From: Ceratopteris richardii
Lineage: Eukaryota; Streptophyta; Polypodiopsida; Polypodiales; Pteridaceae
Reading direction: 5' to 3'
Assembly: GCA_020310875.1 (NCBI GenBank)
Contig: CM035437.1
Location: forward strand, 51,544,027 to 51,608,026
Length of the DNA stretch: 64,000 bases
Shown here: in pieces, positions 43,679 through 54,762 of the stretch
How the letters are laid out: each line of letters starts with the position of its first letter
Position numbering within the stretch: the first letter of the stretch is position 1
Made by a program: the position numbers and the translations under genes
The notes under the pieces: model-generated
What the model was told of the DNA's origin: nothing
Database searches by the model: none
What the model saw: the letters and a program-made list of their open reading frames with translations, nothing else

Positions 43679-44400
43679 GGTCCTTCATGGTTTTCCATTG
43701 TGCCTTGAAGATCTTCATCATCTACTCACAAATCACTTTGGTTTCTATACCAAGGGTACAGCTCATGAAGCCCAACAGCGTTTGATACTTATACCTCCCT
43801 TTTTCTAGCGTTAAAACACTTATAGCATTTTTCTCCATTGCATAAGTAATGAAGATACGTTTTTCTATCTTTACATCAATGTTAGTTGTTTTCTCTCTGT
43901 CCATGTACATAACATGTGCATCCAAGTACTTTCTGATAAATGATTACGGATTCAACACCATACCATAAATATTAAGGTTTCTAATATTGAAGGTCTATAC
44001 ATTTAAGTTACCTCCCTTTTGATGTCTTCCTTCCATAATAATTCATAAAATCTTGAAGAGAAATAATTTCCTCCTCAATGTGACGCGAGTCTATTTATAT
44101 GCCTTCTTGTTTGATTCTCAACCAATAACTTGAACTTCTTGAAGTTTTTAAAATCTTTATCTGTATTTTAAAATCTTTAAAATATTTATCTGTATTCTAG
44201 ATGGTTTTTAGTAGAAGAAACTATACCTATTTCCCCTCAATGATGCTTCTTTTGTGGATCCCCATACATTAGTATGAATTAGATCAAGCAAGCCTTGTAC
44301 CACATATCCACTTTGTGTGAAGGGAATCCTAATGTGTTCAAAAATAAAATTGGAAAAATTCAAAGAGGTTCTTGATGTGTTGAGAAATCATGGCACTATA
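43679..44400 (-). pseudogene. Eroded copia integrase fragment
   Basis: Minus strand, from right to left: GLLDLIHTNVWGSTKEASLR near 44240-44330 (normally LVHTDVWGP; the Asp is Asn), then a gap, then KVLGCTCYVHGQREN-like text and EKRIFITYAMEKNAISVLTL near 43790-43960 (normally KCIFLGYSxxQKGYKCYxP). The same order as in other copia integrases confirms the assignment. Not one of families A-C as far as I can tell. Confidence 0.6.
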
Positions 44401-45187
<787 letters not shown>

Positions 45188-45444
45188 ATGATCTATATAC
45201 ATTTATGATACTTGCCCTATGTAGCTAGAAACTAGTTAGTTTGAATTAGTAAGGAATATCCATTATCATAAGTTGATTTCAACCAAACTATACTAGTTCT
45301 TAAGGCATGGGATTTGCTACAATCTACAAAGATATTAAGTATGTCATTCCATGATACATATGGATTGGGTTTGGTGTAGGTATGACACCATGGATTGGAA
45401 GAAGGTTCCACTAGTATGGGATGGTGGAAACAACATCCCATTTG

Positions 45445-45674
45445 TGTTGATATATTTAGCTAGTGATGTGTGTGAACACACTAGGACTATCGGGGCACTT
45501 TTTTCCCTCTTTATGAGGTTTTTTTCACCCGGCTTGTATATACGCCTATTACCCTAATGGGCTACTTATCTTTGTACATTCTCTAGTAATACATTGAGTA
45601 TTGTGTGTTGTGCTCCAAGCTTCTTCTTATTCCTTGTGATGTTCGCATGCTTCCGCAGACGTCTAACTCCAACA
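45445..45674 (+). repeat. 5' LTR of the plus-strand family A element
   Basis: 230 bases, TG to CA, followed by AT and the initiator-Met primer-binding site. Confidence 0.93.
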
Positions 45675-45889
45675 ATTGGTATCAGAGCAGGTTGTTGCTT
45701 CATCTAGGGCACCGTCCACACTCCTTCGGTTGTAGTCTCAAAATTGCACGAATTTTGGTGAGCATACTCAACATGTTTTTGAGATAAAAAGCACTTCGCT
45801 TAGTGGTGCCAAAACTGCGATCTGAGCTCATTTTGGCCTCCAAACACACTATCGTAGTGCTTGTGCAGGCCTCCAAACAATCCAAATGC

Positions 45890-46270
45890 CTTGTCATTTG
45901 AGGAGTTAGTGTCTGTTCTATTGCAGGAAGATCAATCCAGGCAAAACAAGTCCATTATGCATGTTGAAGATCAAGCTTTCTTGGCTAGTCACAAGGGCAA
46001 AGGAAAATGAAGCTCTTCAACTAGTAAGCAAAAATCTGCAAATGCTGCATATTTGAAGAAGGAAGATAAAGATGAGAAGAAATAAAAAAAGCAGAAGTAG
46101 TTTTGCAAGTACTGTAAAGGGAATGATCATATCATAAAGAACTATCCAAAACTGGCTGCGAAAGAGGCTGGAATGGTCATTACAGAGGCCTCTACACCAA
46201 AAATAGAGTCTGCTAATCTTGCGCAGGAAGAAAAATGGGCGTTTACTACTGTCTGTACTTTTGACCCATC
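45890..46270 (+). pseudogene. Family A gag, C-terminal part only
   Basis: Reading begins in the middle of gag (LSFEELVSVLLQEDQSRQNK-like text) because the upstream part is deleted compared with the minus-strand element (gag start near 54204). It has a Lys-rich stretch with stops and the zinc knuckle FCKYCKGNDHIIKNYPK near 46103-46153, where the last Cys is Tyr. Ends EKWAFTTVCTFDPSPHE before a TAG near 46282. Confidence 0.75.
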
Positions 46271-46286
46271 TCCTCATGAGTAGTGC

Positions 46287-46733
46287 ATGTCTATAGTAGA
46301 CTCAGATGTTTGGAATTTTGACAGTGGGGCGACCAAACATATTACCTCGCAACGCAGTTTCTTCTCTTCACTTGAGCCTACCCCTATAGGGAATATTGTT
46401 ACATGCACCAACAACTCCTCTTATCTTGTTATGGGAGTTGGTAAGATCATTTTGACTACTACTGATGGTAGTTCTTTCACTTTGTCATATGCTTTATTTG
46501 TGCCAAGGATCAAGAAGAACCTCTTATTAGTTTCTGCATTAGCCAAGATTGGCTTGGTTGTGAAATTTGTTGATGACAAGTGTACAGTTCATGATCTGTC
46601 AAATGGTGATGTGATTATGGCTTCTGGCATTTTATGTTGTGGGTTGTATAAGCTCATAGATTATGAAAGATCTCTGAATGATTCGGCATGTGCAGTACAT
46701 GATTCTCATGCTATGTCAGATGCAAATCTTTGA
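46287..46733 (+). CDS. Family A copia protease region
   Basis: 148 open codons. WNFDSGATKHITSQRSFFSS near 46312-46371 has the active-site D-S-G-A-T-x-H of copia proteases. It continues with GVGKIILTTTDGSSFTLSYA, VPRIKKNLLLVSALAKIGLV and a GAG-pre-integrase lead-in (LCCGLYKLIDYE). It is in frame with the gag part but separated by a stop. The domain itself looks intact. Confidence 0.85.
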   Translation: MSIVDSDVWNFDSGATKHITSQRSFFSSLEPTPIGNIVTCTNNSSYLVMGVGKIILTTTDGSSFTLSYALFVPRIKKNLLLVSALAKIGLVVKFVDDKCTVHDLSNGDVIMASGILCCGLYKLIDYERSLNDSACAVHDSHAMSDANL

Positions 46734-47541
46734 CATGCACACTTTGGTCATCTGAATTTTGCTAGTTTGCTATGCTTGTAGAAATCTAATATGTCCTCTT
46801 TTCCCAAACTTGAGGCACTTGGAAAACATGTTTGTGAAGGTTGTATTTTGGGAAAAATGCAGCGTTCCTCATTTCCAAAAGATGGTTCAGTTTGGGTTAC
46901 TCAAAAATTGCAGCTTGTACATAGTGATGTCTGTGGTCCTATGCAGACACCTTCTTTTGGAAATTATCTTTACTTCCTGAATTTCATTGATGACTTTTCG
47001 AGGCATGCATGGGTATATCCATTGATGGCAAAGTCCGAAGTGTTCATGTGCTTCAAACAGTTTTTGGTTTTGGCTGAAAATCTGTCAGCATGTAAAACGG
47101 GCACCCTCCATTATGATTGAGGGGGAATATATGTCTTCTGATTTTAATGCATTTCTGGCTAAACGTGGGATAAAACGCCAGTGTACAGTGCTTTACACAC
47201 CTCAACAAAATGGAGTTGCTGAACGAAAGAATAGGTCACTCATGGAGATGGCGAGGTGTATGGTCAAGAGTCGGGCTTTACCACATAGTTTCTGGCTTGA
47301 GGCTGTCATGTGTGCAACATATGTACTTAACATGTGTCCCACTAAAGTGCTGCAATCTATCATTCCATATGAGGCTTGGCATGATCACAAGCCATTTGTT
47401 GCTCATCTGTGTGTTTTTGGTTGTTTGGCATATGCATTAGTGCCTGAACAACATCGTAGAAAATTGGATGATAAAGTAGTAAAATGTATTTTTGTTGGGT
47501 ACAATTCTGAAAGTAAAGGCTATCATCTGTATCATCCATAG
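46734..47541 (+). pseudogene. Family A copia integrase
   Basis: HAHFGHLNFASLLCL and EGCILGKMQRSSFPKDG (zinc-binding region, interrupted by TAG near 46780), LVHSDVCGPMQTPSFG (first Asp), FIDDFSRHAWVYPLMAKSEV. A frameshift near 47110 passes through the second Asp region, then CTVLYTPQQNGVAERKNRSL (Glu), SIIPYEAWHDHKPFVAHLCV and CIFVGYNSESKGYHLYHP to a stop at 47539-47541. Confidence 0.87.
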
Positions 47542-47577
47542 ACTAAATGCATTCTGGTTAGCCGTGATGTTGTTTTT

Positions 47578-48933
47578 GTGGAAGATGCTATTCATGCATT
47601 GCTTTCATGTACTAAGGAGACATCTATTAGCTCCAAAGACATGTATGATACTTTGCTGCCTCTTTTTATAGGTGGACAATATAGTGTTGGTCCCAATGAG
47701 GCAACTTTTCAGAATTTGCAGGTTTCATGTGATGATGCAAATCATTCCATTTCTGATGCATATTTACATGATGCACTAGTTGATGAGAGAGCTGATATTG
47801 AGCAGGTAAAAACTATGCCAAAATGGCTGGTGCAGACTTTGCCTGACAGCAAATTAGATGCACCTCTATCATATCGTACTCGTTCAGGCTCTCATAGTGC
47901 CTCTTTTGCATCAGATTGCTATGCTATGCCTACATCTAGTCTCTGTGATGAGAATGAGCTTGTTTTGTTTGATGAAGCACAAAATTCAGAAAATTGGATG
48001 GCTGCTATGCAATCTGAATATGATGCTATAATGAAGAATGGTACTTGGTCTTTATGTGACTTGCCTCTTAGCAAGAAGGCCATTGGGACTAAGTGGGTAT
48101 ACAAGCTGAAGCGTAAACCTGATGATACAATTGACAAGTATAAGGCTAGACTTGTTGCAAAGGGTTATGCGCATGAAAGAGGCATTGATTTTGATGAGAC
48201 CTTTGCACCTATTTGCCGAATGACTACAATTCGTAGCATATATGCACTTGCAGCTCATCATGGTTGGAATGTACATCAGTTGCACATTAAAACAACATTT
48301 TTGAATGGTGGCTTGCATGAAGAAGTGTATGTTTTTTAGTCCCGTGGCTTTGTGCAAAAAGGGCATGAAAACCAGGTGTGCAGGTTCAAGAAGGCATTAT
48401 ATGGTTTAAAGAAAGCACCACGTGCTTGGTATGAGAAGATACATGCCTATCTCATTGCACATGGTTTTGAGAACAGTCCAACTGAAAGAACCTTATATGT
48501 TAAGCGTGCTAATGATGTGCTTCTGATCATTGTTATCTATTTTGACGACATGCTGCTGACTAGACCTATTGAGAAGCATACTGCTAATTTTAAGGCTGAT
48601 TTGCATGCCTCATTTGAGATGTCTGATTTGAGGCATTTGCATCACTATTTGGGCATTCAATTTATGCAAGCTGATGGTGGAATGGCTTTGTGTCAAAAGA
48701 AATATATTGACACATTATTGCAACGTTTTGGCCTTAAAGACTATAAGCCTATTGCCACTCTTATGGAGACATGTTTACGATCGAGTCTTCATGATGCTGG
48801 AGATGCATTTGATGCTGTTCTCTATCAACAGGCTTTTGGGTGCCATCTTTCGCTTCTTGAGTGGTACTCGACTACTTGGGTTGTTTTATCCCAAGGGGGG
48901 ATCACTACCACCAGATTTGCATGCTTTTTCTGA
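47578..48933 (+). pseudogene. Family A copia reverse transcriptase
   Basis: A 253-codon frame (47578-48339) holds the linker and RT N-terminus: NWMAAMQSEYDAIMKNGTWS, AIGTKWVYKLKRKPDDTIDK, RLVAKGYAHERGIDFDETFA. The first catalytic box reads VHQLHIKTTFLNG (Asp to His). After a TAG it goes on to RFKKALYGLKKAPRAWYEKI, and the second box is IVIYFDDMLLTR (YFDD for YVDD). FEMSDLRHLHHYLGIQFMQA follows. At about 48838 a deletion of roughly 130 bases removes the RT-RNase H joint. Inactive. Confidence 0.9.
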
Positions 48934-49380
48934 CTCTGATTGGGTTGGTTGCTATGACACTCGTGTGTCCACTAGTGGCTTTTGCTTCTTGCTTTGTAGC
49001 TCATGTATATCTTGGTTGAGCAAGAAGCAACCTACTGTGGCCACTTCTAGTTGTGAGGCTAAGTATAGGGCAGCTTTCATAGCGATTGTTGAGTGTGTGT
49101 GGCTCAGATGCCTTATGGCTGATTTGGGTGTTGGTCAATCTTTTGCCACCACCATCTTCACTCACAATCAGAGTGCATTGGCAATTGTGAGGAACCCTGT
49201 GTTCCATGCTTGCACTAAGCACATTGAGGTGCATTATCATTATGTGAGGGAGAGGTTCTCTGCTGGGGAGATCAGCTTGGCATATGTGCCCACGCAGGAG
49301 AACATTGCAGACTTTTCATGAAGGCTTTGCCTAGGGAGAAGTTTGAAGCTTTCTGCAAAGCTTTGGGCTTACTTCCTTTT
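48834..49380 (+). pseudogene. Family A copia RNase H
   Basis: FRFLSGTRLLGLFYPKGGSL, SDSDWVGCYDTRVSTSGFCF (catalytic Asp), SWLSKKQPTVATSSCEAKYR and HTKHIE-type text (CTKHIEVHYHYVRERFSAGE). It ends with TQENIADFS and a frameshift into RLCLGRSLKLSAKLW. Ends just before the polypurine tract and 3' LTR. Confidence 0.85.
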
Positions 49381-49463
49381 GTCGAATGATTTCCACATAG
49401 CTTGGCACTTCCTTATACATGGGTGCCAACTCCTTGTTCACCGCATCACTCCCAGGGGGGATT

Positions 49464-49692
49464 TGTTGATATATTTAGGTAGTGATATGTGTTAACACAC
49501 TAGGACTATTGGGGCACTTTTTCCCCTCTTTAGGGGGTTTTTTCCCCCAGCTTGTATATACGCCTATTTCCCTAATGGCCTACTTATCTTTGTACATTCT
49601 CTAGTAATACATTGATTATTGTGTGCTGTGCTCCAAGCTTCTTCTTCTTCCTTGTGCTATTCGTGTGCTTCTACAGACGTCTAACTCCAACA
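49464..49692 (+). repeat. 3' LTR of the plus-strand family A element
   Basis: 229 bases, roughly 10 percent different from the 5' LTR, directly followed by target-site duplication ATTTG, whose last two bases are also the first two bases of the next LTR. Confidence 0.93.
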
Positions 49693-49959
49693 ATTTGTTG
49701 GAGTTTGAGGTCTATAGAATCATGCAAACAACACAAGGAAGAAGAATAAGCTTGAAGCACAACACACAATAGTAAATGTATTAGAAAGAGAATGTACAGA
49801 GATAAGTGACTTGTGCACGTTATAGGCGTAGATACCAGTCGGTGGAAAAAAACCTACTAAAGAGGGAAAAAGTGCCTTGACTATCCTAGTGTGTTCAAAC
49901 ACATCACTACCTAAATATATCAAAAAATCCCCCTGGTACTGATGTGGTGAACAAAGAAG

Positions 49960-50680
49960 CTAGCACTCATGTATAAGGGATTGCCAAGCAATGTTGAATT
50001 GATCCACAAACCGATGTAAGCCCAAATTTGCAGAAATCTTCAAACTTGTGCCTAGGTAGAGCATCTGTGAAAAAGTTTGAAATATTCTCTTGTATGGGCA
50101 TGTATGACAAACTAATCTCTCCAATAGAAAACCTCTCCCTAACATAATGATAGTGCACCTCATTATGCTTAGTGCGAACATGGAACACAAGGTTCCTCAC
50201 AACTCACAATCCACTTTGACTATCAGTGAAGATGGTGGTGATAGAAGACTAACCAACACCCAAATCAACCATAAGGCATTTGACCCACACACACTCAACA
50301 TGCTGCCCTATACTTAGCCTCACAACCAGAAGTGTCCATAGTATGCTGCTTCCTGCTCAACCAAGATATGCATGAGCTTCCAATCATGAATCAAAAAACA
50401 CTAGTGGACACACAACTGTCATAGCAACCAACCCACTTAGAGTCAGAAAAAACATGTAAATCTGGCAATAGTGATCCCCCCTTGAGATAAAACAATCCAA
50501 GTAGCCATGTACCACTCAAGTAGAGAAAGATGCACTTAACCGCTTGTGAATGCTAGACACCTGGGCAACGCATAAACCTACTCATGTGTGACACAACAAA
50601 CTAAACATTTGGTCAAGTAATGCATAAGTAAATCAAGCATTCAATAGCCTGATGATAGAGAACAACATCAAATGCATCTC
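49960..50680 (-). pseudogene. RNase H of the minus-strand family A element
   Basis: Pieces on the minus strand: RTKHNEVHYHYVRERFSIGE (50200-49967), QHTMDTSGCEAKYRAA-like text near 50290-50350 and the ISWLSRKQ region near 50350-50380. Several stops and shifts; only the C-terminal piece is open. Confidence 0.75.
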
Positions 50681-50756
50681 CAGCATAATGAAGACTCAAT
50701 CATAAACATGTCTCCACAAGAGCGGCAATAGGTTTGTAGACTTTAGGGCCAAAACA

Positions 50757-51600
50757 CTATAACAATGTGTTAACATATTTTGTTTGACACAAAGCTAGTC
50801 TCCCATCAACTTGCATAAACAAAATGCCTAAGTAATAATGCAAATGCCCCAAATCCGACATCTCAAATGAGGCACGCAAATCAACATTAAAATCAGCAAT
50901 ATGCTTCTCATCAGGACCAGTGAGCAGCATGTCATCAACATAGATAACAATGATCATACGCACATCATTTGCACACTTAATGTTTAAGGTGCTCTCAATT
51001 GGACTGTTCTCAAAACCATGTGCAATCAAGTAGGCATGTATCTTTTCATACCAAGCATGTGGTGCTTGTTTCAAACCATATAATGCCTTTTTCATTTTGC
51101 ACATAAGTTGTTTTCATGCCCTTTTTACTCAAAACCATGGGGCTGAAAAATGTAAAATTCTTCATGCAAGTCACCATTCAACAATGTAGTTTTTAATGTC
51201 CATTTGATGTATATTCCAACCATGATGAGTTGTGAGTGCACAAATTCTACGATGAGTAGTCATTCGGCATATAGGAGCAAAGGTATCATCACAAGCAATG
51301 CCTCTTTCTTAAGCATAACCTTTTGCAACAAGCCTAGCCTTATACGTGATAAGTGTTCCATCAGGCTTATGCTTTAGCTTGTATACCCACTTAGTGTCAA
51401 TGGCCTTCTTGCCAAGAGGAAAGTCACATAAAGAGCACGTACCCTTTTTCATAATAGCATCATATTTTGATTGCATTACAACCATCCAATTTTCTCAATT
51501 TTTGTGCTTCATCAAACAAAACAGACTCATTCTCATCACAAAGACTAGAGGCAACAATAGCATAGAAATTTGATGCAAAGGAAGCACTATGAGAGCTTGA
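50757..51600 (-). pseudogene. Reverse transcriptase of the minus-strand family A element
   Basis: The open piece 51104-50757 reads KMKKALYGLKQAPHAWYEKI, IVIYVDDMLLTGPDEKHIAD (intact YVDD box) and FEMSDLGHLHYYLGILFMQV. Upstream, at 51150-51480, frames are broken, with VYKLKHKPDGT-like and VAKGYA-like remnants and a changed first box (HQMDIKNYIVEW-like). The best preserved active-site box of the family in this window, but the whole is not readable. Confidence 0.82.
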
Positions 51601-51639
51601 ATGAGTACAATATGACAGAGGTGCATCTAATTTGCTATC

Positions 51640-52740
51640 TCACAAAGTCTACACCAACCATTTAGGCATAGTCTTTGCCTCCTCTATATCACTTCTCTCA
51701 TCAACAAGTGCATCATGTAAATTTTCATAAAAAATGGAATGATCTACATCATCACGTGAAACATGTAAAGGTTGAGAAATTGCCTCATTTGGACTAGCAC
51801 TAGGCTATCCACCTATGAAAAGAGGTAGAAAAGTGTCATACACATCTTTGGAGCTAATTGATGTCTCCTTACTATATGAAAGTAATGGTCCAATTTCATC
51901 TTCCACAAAAACAAGATCACAACTAACCAAAATTCATTTAGTGTGAGGATGATATAGATGATTTTCTTTTAGAATTGTACCCAACAAAAATACATTTCAC
52001 TACTTTATCATCCAATTTCTTGCATTGTTGTTCAGGCACTTATGCATATGCCATACAATGAAAGACACGCAGGTGAGCAACATGTGGCATGCAACCATGC
52101 CAAGCCTTATATGGAGTGACAAAGTGCAATGATTTAGTGGGACACCTGTTAAGTACATATATTGCATACATAATAGCCTCAAGCTAGAAACTATGTGGTA
52201 AAGCCTAATTCTTGACCATACACGTGGCCATCTCCATGAGTGACCTGTTCTTCCTTTTAGCAACTCCATTCTTTTGAGGTGTATATGACACCGTACACTG
52301 ATGTTTTATCCCATGTTCAACCAAAAATGCATTAAAATTCGAGGACATATTCCCCTTGTGGATCAGAATGGAGGGTGCCCATTTTACATGCTGACAAATT
52401 TCCAGGGAAAACCAGGATTGTTTGAAGCACATAAACACCTCAAAATTTTCTTTTCGTGGATATACCCATGCATGCCTTGAAAAATCATCAATAAGAGTTA
52501 TGAAGTAAAGTTAGTTACCAAAGAAGGGTATGTACATATGACCACAGACATCACTATGAACAAACTATAATTTTTTAGTAGCTCGAATTGAACCATCTTT
52601 TGGGAGTGAGGAATGCTGCATATTGTGAAAAATACAACCTTCACAAACATGTTTACTAGGTGCCTCAGGTTTGGGCAAAGAGGATACCATTTCAGATTTC
52701 TGCACATGTCACAAACTAGTAAAATTCAAATGACCAAAGC
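51640..52740 (-). pseudogene. Integrase and pol linker of the minus-strand family A element
   Basis: Minus strand: MVQFELLKNYSLFIVMSVVI is an out-of-frame copy of LLKNYSLFIV/HSDV near 52530-52600. QSWFSLEICQHVKWAPSILI near 52340-52430 and HQCTVSYTPQKNGVAKRKNR (52330-52240, Gln changed to Lys, Glu to Lys in NGVAERKN) follow, then LEAIMYAIYVLNRCPTKSLH-like text to 52010. Linker remnants extend to 51640. The catalytic Glu is lost (AKRKN). Confidence 0.75.
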
Positions 52741-53480
52741 ATGCATGCCAAATCTCTGCATGACATAGCCTGAGAATCATGTACTACACATGCTGAATCA
52801 TTCACATATTTTTCATAGTCTATGAGCTTATACAACCCACGACATAAAATACCAAAAGCAATAATGAAATTTCCATTTGATAGATCATGAATTGTACATC
52901 TGTCATCAACAAACTTCACAATCAAGCCGATCTTGGCTAATGCTAAAATTGATAGTAGATTTTTCTTGATCCTTGGCACAAATAAAGCATTCGACAATGT
53001 AAAAGAACTACCACTAGCAGTAGTCATAATGATCTTACCAACTCCATGATAGGATAAGAGGAGTTGTTGGCACATGTGACAATATTCCCTATAGCAGTAA
53101 GCTCAAGTGAAGTGAAGAAATTGTGTTGTGACGTAATATGTTTGGTTCCCCCACTATCAAAGTACCAAACATCTAAGTCTATAGCAAACATACACTATTC
53201 ATGAGAAGATGCAAACAATGGTAAATTCCCATTCTTCATTCTACACAAGATTAGCAGATTCTGGCCTCTCCAACAACCATTATAGCCTCTTTCTTCTTTG
53301 CCTCTTTTGCAGCGAGTTTTGGACAACTATTTATGGCATGATCATTTCCTTGACAATATTTGTAAAACAATTGCTGCTTTTTTGTTTTCTTCTAATATCC
53401 ATCTTTCTTTGATTATGCAGAATTAATAGATTTCTTCTTACTAGCAGATGAGCTCCATTTACCTTTTCCCTTTTGACTAG
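52716..53480 (-). pseudogene. Protease and zinc-knuckle region of the minus-strand family A element
   Basis: GVGKIIMTTASGSSFTLSNA, VPRIKKNLLSILALAKIGLI and DRCTIHDLSNGNFIIAFGIL (53075-52716) are the protease C-terminal part and GAG-pre-integrase lead. The active-site segment at 53130-53170 reads WYFDSGGTKHIT-like in another frame, and the CCHC region near 53330-53390 is decayed. Confidence 0.75.
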
Positions 53481-54210
53481 CTAGGAGAGCTTGATCTGCA
53501 ACACACATAATGGACTTGTTCTACATCAATTGATCTTCCCACAATAGAATAGAGACTAACTCCTCAAATGTTAAGGCATTTGAATTGCCTTTGATCATCA
53601 GTCATACAGTAGAAGCAAAAATCTATTTTGAATCTAGAAGACCATTCACAACAGTTTGCACAAGTGAAATGTCAAGCAAGACTTCATCAAGAAAAATCAA
53701 CTACTCCTTCAAATCTTTCATCTTTGTCAGAAAAATCTCCATGGAATCTCCTTCATTCATGTGATCACTCTCCAACTCTTGTTGGAGGTAAGCAACACCA
53801 ACCTCATTCCTTGCTTGGTATAAAGTGCTTAGTATATCCAAAGCATCCTTTGTTGTTTTCTAGGAGCGAAGGTGAGGAATAATGGCACGTTTGATAGACA
53901 AGGCTACCAATGCATGTGCTTGAGCATCTCTATCATCCCAAGAAAGTTGCTATGTAGTAGGTGCAATAGGAATCATAGCAAGAATAGGAACTTGAAGAAT
54001 ATCACCATCTTGAATGCCATCTGCATCACCTTTAGTAACTATATTTGTAGGTGTAATAGGACGTTTTTCAACACCATGCAAAATATTCCACACTCCTTTT
54101 GCAATCAATACATGATGCATCATATAAGCCCACAATGGGTAATTAGTACCATCGAATTTATCCTTAACAACCAACATATAGAATACATGACTACTTTCAG
54201 CCATGGCCAC
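53481..54210 (-). pseudogene. gag of the minus-strand family A element
   Basis: ATG at 54204 (MAESSHVFYMLVVKDKFDGT; the open frame begins one Met earlier). It reads NYPLWAYMMHHVLIAKGVWN to a stop at about 53950, then in-frame-like remnants QLSWDDRDAQAHALVALSIK, LDILSTLYQARNEVGVAYLQ and SMEIFLTKMKDLKE. This is the copia gag/UBN2 fold and gives the part of gag deleted from the plus-strand element. Confidence 0.82.
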
Positions 54211-54527
54211 TAAGTAAAATACCTTGATGCAAAAAAATGAATATATCTCAAAAAGTTGAATAGAACTCTTGAGTCCTGCTTATATGGGAAAACAAAAACC
54301 TATATACATCTTTGCAAAAAAAGACAAAATTGCTTGCAGAGGTGTTGCGATAGTGTGTTCCAAGGCCAAAGGGATCTCAGATCATGATTTCCACACCACA
54401 TAGTGAAGTTGTTTTGAACTCCTAATTTCCCTTAGTATGCTCAACAATTTTTGTGTGATTTTGAGATTGTGATTGGAGGCTTGTCGATGATGCCCTAGAT
54501 GAGGTGGGGACGTGCTTTGACACCAAT

Positions 54528-54757
54528 TGTTGGAGTTCCAGGTCTAGGAAAGCACATGAACAACACAAGGAAGAAGATGAATCTTGGAGTATAATATGCA
54601 ATATTGAATGTATTACCAAGAGAATGTACAAACATAAGTGACTTGTTAAGGCTATAGGCATAAATACAAGCCGAGGGAAAAAACCTCCTAAAGAGGGGAA
54701 AAAGTGTGTCAAAAGTCCTAACGTGTTCACACACATCACTACCTAAATATATCAACA
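54528..54757 (-). repeat. 5' LTR of the minus-strand family A element
   Basis: TGTTGGAGTTCCAGG to ATATATCAACA on the plus strand; target-site duplication CCATT follows. Partner of 49696-49925. Confidence 0.92.
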
Positions 54758-54762
54758 CCATT

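Larger units (their letters stand above)
45445..49692 (+). mobile_element. Copia family A element, plus strand, internally deleted
   Basis: LTRs 45445-45674 and 49464-49692 (about 230 bases, TGTTGATATATTTAG to CTAACTCCAACA), target-site duplication ATTTG at 45440-45444 and 49693-49697. Primer-binding site TTGGTATCAGAGC from 45676, polypurine tract CCCAGGGGGG near 49451-49460. 4248 bases. The N-terminal half of gag is deleted near 45878 and part of the RT-RNase H junction near 48838. The LTRs differ at roughly a tenth of positions, so it is old. It sits at the exact edge of the minus-strand element that follows. Confidence 0.95.
49696..54757 (-). mobile_element. Copia family A element, minus strand, most complete copy
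   Basis: LTRs 49696-49925 and 54528-54757 (230 bases each). Target-site duplication CCATT: the right copy is 54758-54762 and the left copy is 45438-45442, now separated from the element by the plus-strand insertion. Degenerate primer-binding site complement CTTTGACACCAAT at 54515-54527, polypurine tract complement AATCCCCCTGG at 49926-49936. All copia domains can be traced, with many stops and shifts. 5062 bases. Confidence 0.93.

Noticed and set aside
53872..54213. A 113-codon plus-strand frame
   Set aside because: Antisense to the gag of the minus-strand family A element, where the minus-strand reading matches copia gag.
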